The translations under genes were made by a program, and so were the position numbers. Source: Staphylococcus arlettae (lineage in GTDB: Bacteria > Bacillota > Bacilli > Staphylococcales > Staphylococcaceae). From it: a DNA stretch of 64,000 nucleotides. Below, piece by piece: positions 59,667-64,000 of this stretch; within the stretch, counting starts at the first letter, position 1, and every line of letters starts with the position of its first letter. The DNA lies in contig NZ_PPQB01000012.1 in NCBI RefSeq assembly GCF_002902345.1, positions 233,126-297,125 of the forward strand. The letters are read 5' to 3'. A model generated the notes under the pieces. That model was not told where the DNA came from, did not search any database, and worked only from the letters and a program-made list of their open reading frames with translations.

Positions 59667-60024
59667 TCAAAATTTCATTTGGCAGTCGTTTTGAAGGTTA
59701 CGGCATAGTGGCGTCACACAACCCGATGACTCACCCCACCGTATTTTTATATGCCTGTTATCTTTCAAGTAAATGTTAATATAAAAGCTTGCCCCTTTTA
59801 TTAAACCAAAGGGAGCAATCAGCAATAAAATGTAAGATTTAGAACCCGGCGTCGTAAATCTATTAAAAAATGGATATAACATGCTGATACAACTATTAAA
59901 TATGACCGCAAACATAACGACTGACATTAAAATATCTATCAGTGGATGAATGTCAGTCTCCAATAATAAAGCTTAGATAAGCAGGGGCAATCCCTATCGA
60001 CGCTTTGTTGCCTTTACTAAACAT
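59667..60024 (-). pseudogene. Decayed membrane-protein gene
   Basis: A good ribosome site (GTGGGGGATTTATATC) precedes an ATG at 60024; the frame (MFSKGNKASIGIAPAYLSFIIG) stops at 59953. A second frame, shifted by one base, continues from about 59963 to 59667 with two hydrophobic segments (IDILMSVVMFAVIFNSCISMLYPFF, YILLLIAPFGLIKGASFY). The pieces look like the beginning and end of one polytopic protein, perhaps YkvI-like, joined by an internal deletion plus frameshift. The tail after about residue 75 is probably not original sequence. Confidence 0.5.
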
Positions 60025-60296
60025 GATATAAATCCCCCACTAACATGAATTGATAAATGGTTTTTAAATTGTGCAAATTACAAGGAAGTATGATATTAAT
60101 CACTTGTAACTTCTAATTTTGTTTCAAACTTACTTTTCAAACAAAATATAAGCACATTTGAATCCTGCAATACTGCCAAAAATTATTAACACCAAAATAA
60201 CAGACGCAATATTATTTATAAAAAAATATAAAATGCTATAGTGGAGATATATTAAACAATTGTTTTTTAAATCAACATGACTAAGGGAGTGTTTCG

Positions 60297-61226
60297 ATGT
60301 ATAAAATAGGTATAGCCGGAGCAGGCGCAATGGGTGGACGTATTGGTGTTTCCATAAAGGAAGCAGGTTATGATGTTACACTTATAGATCATTGGGAAGC
60401 ACACGTCAACCGTATTAATACATATGGTATGGATATTAAAACAGAGACGGAGAACTATACAGTCGACATTCCTGCTATATTAGCGCAAGATGTAACAACT
60501 GAATTCGATCTGATCATTATATTGACGAAAGCGATGCACTCTGAAGCAATGTTAAAACATTTACTAGCAGCCGGCTGCATCCACGAAGATACAGCTATCA
60601 TGAGTATGATGAATGGATTAGGTCACGAAGAACGATTATCACAAATCGTGCCATTATCACAAATTTATCTTGCTGTAACGATGTGGACTGCAGGACTACG
60701 TGGTCCAGGACAATTGTTACTAGAAGGAGAAGGCACGATCCATTTACAAAGAGCTGATGGCGAAATGGATAGTCATACTAATAGCATACTTCAAATACTC
60801 AACAAAGCAGGACTGAATGCACAAATTAGCGACAATGTGTTCGAAGCGATTTGGTCTAAGGCGACCTTAAATAGTGTGGTAAATCCATTATGTACCATTT
60901 TAAACAAAACCATTCACGAATTTGGTAGCTACCCGCATTCAGCGGAGATGGTCAAGCCTATCATTGATGAAATTGTCGCAGTGGCTCAAGCCAAAAGTAT
61001 CGAATTGAATAGTCATGACCTTTTACAAAAAGTCGAAGCAGCTTATCCCAAAGAAACGCAAGGCCTGCATTACCCTTCCATGCACCAAGATTATGCAAAC
61101 GGACGTTTAACTGAAGTAGATTACCTTAATGGTCAAATAGCTGCGTATGGGCAAGCAGCCAATATACCGACACCTCGCAATACCATGCTCACTCAGATGA
61201 TCCATCAATTAGAAACAAAATTATAA
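60297..61226 (+). CDS. panE: 2-dehydropantoate 2-reductase (ketopantoate reductase family)
   Basis: 309 residues. The N-terminal Rossmann motif is GIAGAGAMGGRIGVSI, followed by IILTKAMHSEAML with the conserved Lys, MMNGLGHEE, FEAIWSKATLNSVVNPLCTIL with catalytic Lys/Asn, and the C-terminal PSMHQDYANGRLTEVDYLNGQIAAYG. It reduces ketopantoate to pantoate with NADPH for CoA synthesis. The start follows AAGGGAGTGTTTCG. PanBCD are not adjacent, so related 2-keto-acid reduction remains possible. Confidence 0.88.
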   Translation: MYKIGIAGAGAMGGRIGVSIKEAGYDVTLIDHWEAHVNRINTYGMDIKTETENYTVDIPAILAQDVTTEFDLIIILTKAMHSEAMLKHLLAAGCIHEDTAIMSMMNGLGHEERLSQIVPLSQIYLAVTMWTAGLRGPGQLLLEGEGTIHLQRADGEMDSHTNSILQILNKAGLNAQISDNVFEAIWSKATLNSVVNPLCTILNKTIHEFGSYPHSAEMVKPIIDEIVAVAQAKSIELNSHDLLQKVEAAYPKETQGLHYPSMHQDYANGRLTEVDYLNGQIAAYGQAANIPTPRNTMLTQMIHQLETKL

Positions 61227-61258
61227 TACCGAGTGGCAGTTGACCAATTATTTTCTCG

Positions 61259-61287
61259 ATGAAGTATGGAAGCACACTTCATTTTTT
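61259..61287 (+). terminator. Terminator of panE
   Basis: ATGAAGT-ATGGAAGCAC-ACTTCATTTTTT stem-loop, 33 bp after the stop. Confidence 0.8.
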
Positions 61288-61420
61288 GTGACTATTAATT
61301 TACTTTTTAAAACTATTCTATAAAATATTAACCTTCATCAAAAACTCTATATAATATTAACTATATGTAGAGTGAATGTAGGACATACAATGCAAATTTG
61401 AAATGAATAGGTGATGTATA

Positions 61421-61951
61421 TTGGATATCCAATTAGCACAGTTAACTATAAACTTTAAAACAGAAGAACCTGCTCCGTTTTTTCAAGTAAATAACGACTA
61501 TAGAGTAAGATTCGATATAGACAATATTAATCGTTCGAATCTTACTCACATCATAGATATGCTTTTTAATGACACGGACAATATTAAAATTTCTTATTAC
61601 TTCGGTACATTAGTTCCATATATTTTCAAAGAACCCACTCGCATAGGCAAATATATTTCAATTAATAGTTGGGAAGAGCGATTATTTGAAGCAGAAAACG
61701 AATATGATAGTAAAGACATATATAAGATTGTCACCATTAAAAATGTTAAAAAAGCTGAAATAATTAATTATCTGTTGTACTTAAAATATGCGTTAAAAAA
61801 TCCATATATGTGCATTTATAATGACTACCATTTACTCAGTAATAGTACGGATGTCATAGATATTGTGAGTAGTTCTACGGGTATGATCAATAACTTAAAA
61901 ACACGCTTCGCCCCCATTGTAGACCACTTTTATGATGACCATACGAAATGA
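61421..61951 (+). CDS. Hypothetical 176-residue protein
   Basis: TTG start behind ATAGGTGATGTATA. The product is soluble, Asp/Asn/Tyr-rich, with alternating strands in the first half (DIQLAQLTINFK, DYRVRFDIDNINRSN) and a helical middle (AEIINYLLYLKYALKNP). No signal, membrane segment or family was recognised. A hairpin of the dispersed-repeat class overlaps its stop codon as terminator. It stands alone. Confidence 0.7.
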   Translation: MDIQLAQLTINFKTEEPAPFFQVNNDYRVRFDIDNINRSNLTHIIDMLFNDTDNIKISYYFGTLVPYIFKEPTRIGKYISINSWEERLFEAENEYDSKDIYKIVTIKNVKKAEIINYLLYLKYALKNPYMCIYNDYHLLSNSTDVIDIVSSSTGMINNLKTRFAPIVDHFYDDHTK

Positions 61952-61983
61952 GACTGGAACATATCAATAATGTTCCAGTCTCT
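61950..61983 (+). terminator. Terminator of the GGGAC-hairpin family (copy E)
   Basis: GAGACTGGAACA-TATCAATAA-TGTTCCAGTCTC hairpin followed by TTATTATTT. It is related to the outer hairpin of the dispersed repeat, with a G-to-A change in both arms (compensated). Confidence 0.78.
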
Positions 61984-62134
61984 TATTATTTATATATTTT
62001 GTTTTAGCAATCTCAATTCACCATTAGTCATTGATTTTAAAATCAGTTCTAATGAAGTCACACAACCCGACGGCTTATTTTAGTGGTATTGTTATATGTT
62101 TAGCAATGTCTTAAGAGTCACACCTTTAACTTAA

Positions 62135-62638
62135 TCATGATTTTATATCGATCCAAAACCTACGAATACGCTTGCCATTGTCCTCTATATATGGCGTTCC
62201 TTCTAGACCTCCAGCATTTTGAATCACTTTCGCAGAACCAATATTATCTTCATCACAAGTTACAAGAACCCTTTGAATACCCAGTTTCTGACAAATTTTT
62301 AAGGACTCTAATAAAATTTTTGTCGCATAGCCTTGTCTTCGAAATGAAGGTGCAATACCATATCCAATATGTCCGCCTCTTTTCAAAAAATCTTCCGTTA
62401 ACTCATGTCGTATATTTGCAGCACCAATAATCACATTGTCTTCTATATAGAAATACGTTGAATTTTTCATCCAATCCTCGTTAGTTTCTTGATACTTCCA
62501 ATCACTCAACACCTCTTCATAATCCACAAAGCGACTAAATCTAGTAGAAAAAGGAACGATTTTATCTGTATGCTTCCAGTCATCCCAATAATTTAAAAAT
62601 GCTTGTTTATCTTCTATAGTTAATTTACGAAACGTCAT
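62135..62638 (-). CDS. GNAT family N-acetyltransferase
   Basis: 167 residues from the ATG at 62638 (GAGG upstream); a TTG directly before is less likely. The GNAT core is seen: IIGAANIRHELTEDFLKRGGHIGYGIAPSFRRQGYATKILLESLKICQKLG with the acetyl-CoA P-loop RRQGYA (about 105), and VTCDEDNIGSAKVIQNAGG. The sub-type resembles Firmicute acyltransferases annotated as RimJ/RimL-like. The substrate is unknown. It is a single gene. Confidence 0.87.
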   Translation of the reverse strand: MTFRKLTIEDKQAFLNYWDDWKHTDKIVPFSTRFSRFVDYEEVLSDWKYQETNEDWMKNSTYFYIEDNVIIGAANIRHELTEDFLKRGGHIGYGIAPSFRRQGYATKILLESLKICQKLGIQRVLVTCDEDNIGSAKVIQNAGGLEGTPYIEDNGKRIRRFWIDIKS

Positions 62639-62726
62639 CAATTCCTCACTCCTATTTGATGTTATTAATAAACCAGTCTAATATTGTATATCTAAATTTT
62701 TATTCTAACTCACTGTGATGATCAGA

Positions 62727-62763
62727 CAAAAAAAGACTGCAACTCATAGTTTCAGCCTCTTTA
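62727..62763 (-). terminator. Terminator after the alpha/beta hydrolase gene
   Basis: Minus strand: AGAGGCTGAAAC-TATGA-GTTGCAGTCTTTTTTT. The arms again resemble the dispersed-repeat hairpin class (copy F). Confidence 0.8.
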
Positions 62764-62809
62764 TATTTGTGTTTTCAATATCACAAGATATTTCTGTCAT
62801 TCAACTCTA

Positions 62810-63664
62810 TCATTCTTTTACCATATGATTCTTAATGGCATCTATTATTTTCGGCCACTCTTTTGTATGAAATTCGTGACCGCTTCCTTCTAATGCTAGC
62901 ATTTCCGAATTTGGAATTTCATTTTTTAACGCAAGTCCATGTTCAAAAGGTAACACGAGATCTTCTGTTCCATGTATGATTAAAGTAGGAACTTGTATAG
63001 CTTTAATTTTATCGTTGTAATAATCATCGCCTGTTAAACTTGCATGGTTAAACATACTTGTTAAATTATTCGCACGGTCAAATTCTTCTCGTGCTTGTTT
63101 TCGTATACGTTGCTCCTCGTATCCATACTTCGATCCAGAAAGTAATTTGCCACCTTCTACTAAATATTTCTCTACTTCTTCTTTATTTGACCAATCAATG
63201 TTTTGACCTTGAGCATGATGTTCTAATACGCTTGAGTCCATTGTTGGTAAGTCTAAACCGCTATCTTCACCACCAAACAATGAGGTAGAAAGCAACGTCA
63301 AACTTAAGACACGGTCGGGATAATGATGTGTAAGTACTTGAGCAATCATACCACCTAAAGACATGCCCATAACATTTGCTTTTTCAATATGATAACTATT
63401 CAAGACATTAATGCCATCATTTGCCATGTCCCTGACTGAATAATTCGCCTTGCCATGTTCATACACCGTTGAACGCCCAACATCCCTATTATCATAACGA
63501 ATGACAAACATGCCCTTGTCCGCAAGTTTTTCACAAAACGCTGTATCCCAATACACCATCGATTGCGTAGCACCATTGATTAATAATAGTGCTGGATTTG
63601 AAGGGCTACCGAAAGATTCTGTGCAAATCTGAACACCATTTGTTTCAATTATTTGCTCACCCAT
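62810..63664 (-). CDS. Alpha/beta hydrolase
   Basis: 284 residues. The nucleophile elbow is GMSLGGMIAQVL (Ser about 100), with oxyanion segment LLINGATQSMVYWD, IRYDNRDVGRST, the acid in IHGTEDLVLPFEHG (about 235) and the catalytic His in GSGHEFH (about 264). It resembles the family of small esterases or aclacinomycin methylesterase-like hydrolases. The physiological substrate is unknown. The start follows AGGAGGAAGACAT. Confidence 0.87.
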   Translation of the reverse strand: MGEQIIETNGVQICTESFGSPSNPALLLINGATQSMVYWDTAFCEKLADKGMFVIRYDNRDVGRSTVYEHGKANYSVRDMANDGINVLNSYHIEKANVMGMSLGGMIAQVLTHHYPDRVLSLTLLSTSLFGGEDSGLDLPTMDSSVLEHHAQGQNIDWSNKEEVEKYLVEGGKLLSGSKYGYEEQRIRKQAREEFDRANNLTSMFNHASLTGDDYYNDKIKAIQVPTLIIHGTEDLVLPFEHGLALKNEIPNSEMLALEGSGHEFHTKEWPKIIDAIKNHMVKE

Positions 63665-63836
63665 ATGTCTTCCTCCTAAAAATTCGATTGTTATACTTTT
63701 ATGCTCGTGAAATTATGATTGCACCCAAATATTTATTGTAATAATTGCATTACTATATCATCATCAGTATACCCAGATAAAAAAAGTTCAACCTGTATGG
63801 TTTATCAGATACATCCTAAATTTATCAATTAAACTG

Positions 63837-64000
63837 CTAATTATGGTTCATGCCATGAATTTTACTATCTAACACCTTTTTCCAATAATTTTCACGTTCT
63901 AAAATAGTATCTACTTTCGATTTAGTATCAAAAATTTCTAAAATTGAATATTGGAAATGGCTGGTAATATGTTCTGCACCTTTTTCTTCTAATATTGATA
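63837..64000 (-). CDS. GIY-YIG-type nuclease family protein (3' end only)
   Basis: An open frame enters from the right edge and stops with TAG at 63837, giving the last 54 residues. The end (FQYSILEIFDTKSKVDTILE, RENYWKKVL, SKIHGMNHN) has the usual finish of GIY-YIG nuclease proteins, where ILE...EWYWK.L.T..HGMN follows the catalytic domain. The start and catalytic motif lie outside the window. Confidence 0.65.
   Translation of the reverse strand, partial: SILEEKGAEHITSHFQYSILEIFDTKSKVDTILERENYWKKVLDSKIHGMNHN

Noticed and set aside
60130..60330. 66-codon minus-strand ORF across the panE promoter
   Set aside because: It overlaps the panE ribosome site and start, lacks its own ribosome site and contains only AT-rich sequence.

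Overview
The window looks like chromosomal DNA of a coagulase-negative Staphylococcus, probably near the S. saprophyticus / S. xylosus group. The evidence is low GC, AGGAGG-type ribosome sites, a YSIRK-signal lipase, an IsaB-type secreted antigen, SirABC, CopB/CopL and an Msr(A)-type ABC-F protein. The species call is inference. No rRNA, tRNA, CRISPR array, prophage or intact insertion sequence was seen.

Layout. 1-2.3 kb: end of a SirABC staphyloferrin B importer. 2.7-9.9 kb: secreted EEP nuclease, membrane methyltransferase-like protein, ABC-type ATPase, prepro-lipase followed by a tiny ORF, small membrane ORF. 10-16 kb: YhgE/Pip protein with divergent TetR regulator, Rrf2 regulator with a thioredoxin-reductase-like flavoenzyme, NTF2-like protein, Nudix hydrolase, Arr rifampin ADP-ribosyltransferase, DUF805 protein. 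16.1-17.2 kb: HTH-SRA-HNH protein resembling modification-dependent (type IV) restriction enzymes. 17.5-29.5 kb: complete myo-inositol catabolic operon (iolABCDGE, a sodium symporter, a second dehydrogenase, iolJ, a tautomerase) with divergent iolR. 29.8-32.3 kb: IsaB family antigen and an msr(A)-like macrolide resistance gene with its inducible leader. 32.5-37.3 kb: SDR, MerR, LtrA, TetR/membrane pair, nucleotidyltransferase. 37.5-40.2 kb: copper module copB-copL with a CsoR-like operator. 40.6-42.3 kb: TetX-like flavin monooxygenase with a PadR regulator. 42.6-46.6 kb: four-gene operon (exporter, ATP-grasp ligase, BacA-like protein, HDYFHH protein) that looks like an undescribed bacilysin-type small-molecule cluster, with a 47-codon ORF just upstream. 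47.3-51.8 kb: probable tartrate/glycerate module (GntR, tartrate dehydrogenase, SLC13 transporter, glycerate kinase). 52.0-54.3 kb: T-box-controlled threonyl-tRNA synthetase whose four editing-site ligands are all replaced. 54.4-64 kb: MBL hydrolase, Dus, AHSA1/ArsR pair, single-chain GmrSD-type type IV restriction protein, decayed membrane-protein gene, ketopantoate reductase, GNAT, alpha/beta hydrolase, end of a GIY-YIG protein.

How it fits together. The core is metabolic (inositol, tartrate, iron, copper). It is mixed with resistance-type genes (arr, msr(A)-like, TetX-like) and two modification-dependent restriction candidates. A dispersed intergenic repeat with GGGAC...GTCCC hairpins occurs in full or partial form several times. 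The two most unusual items are the BacA/ATP-grasp operon and the editing-dead second ThrRS about 6 kb from it. A self-resistance link between them is speculation.
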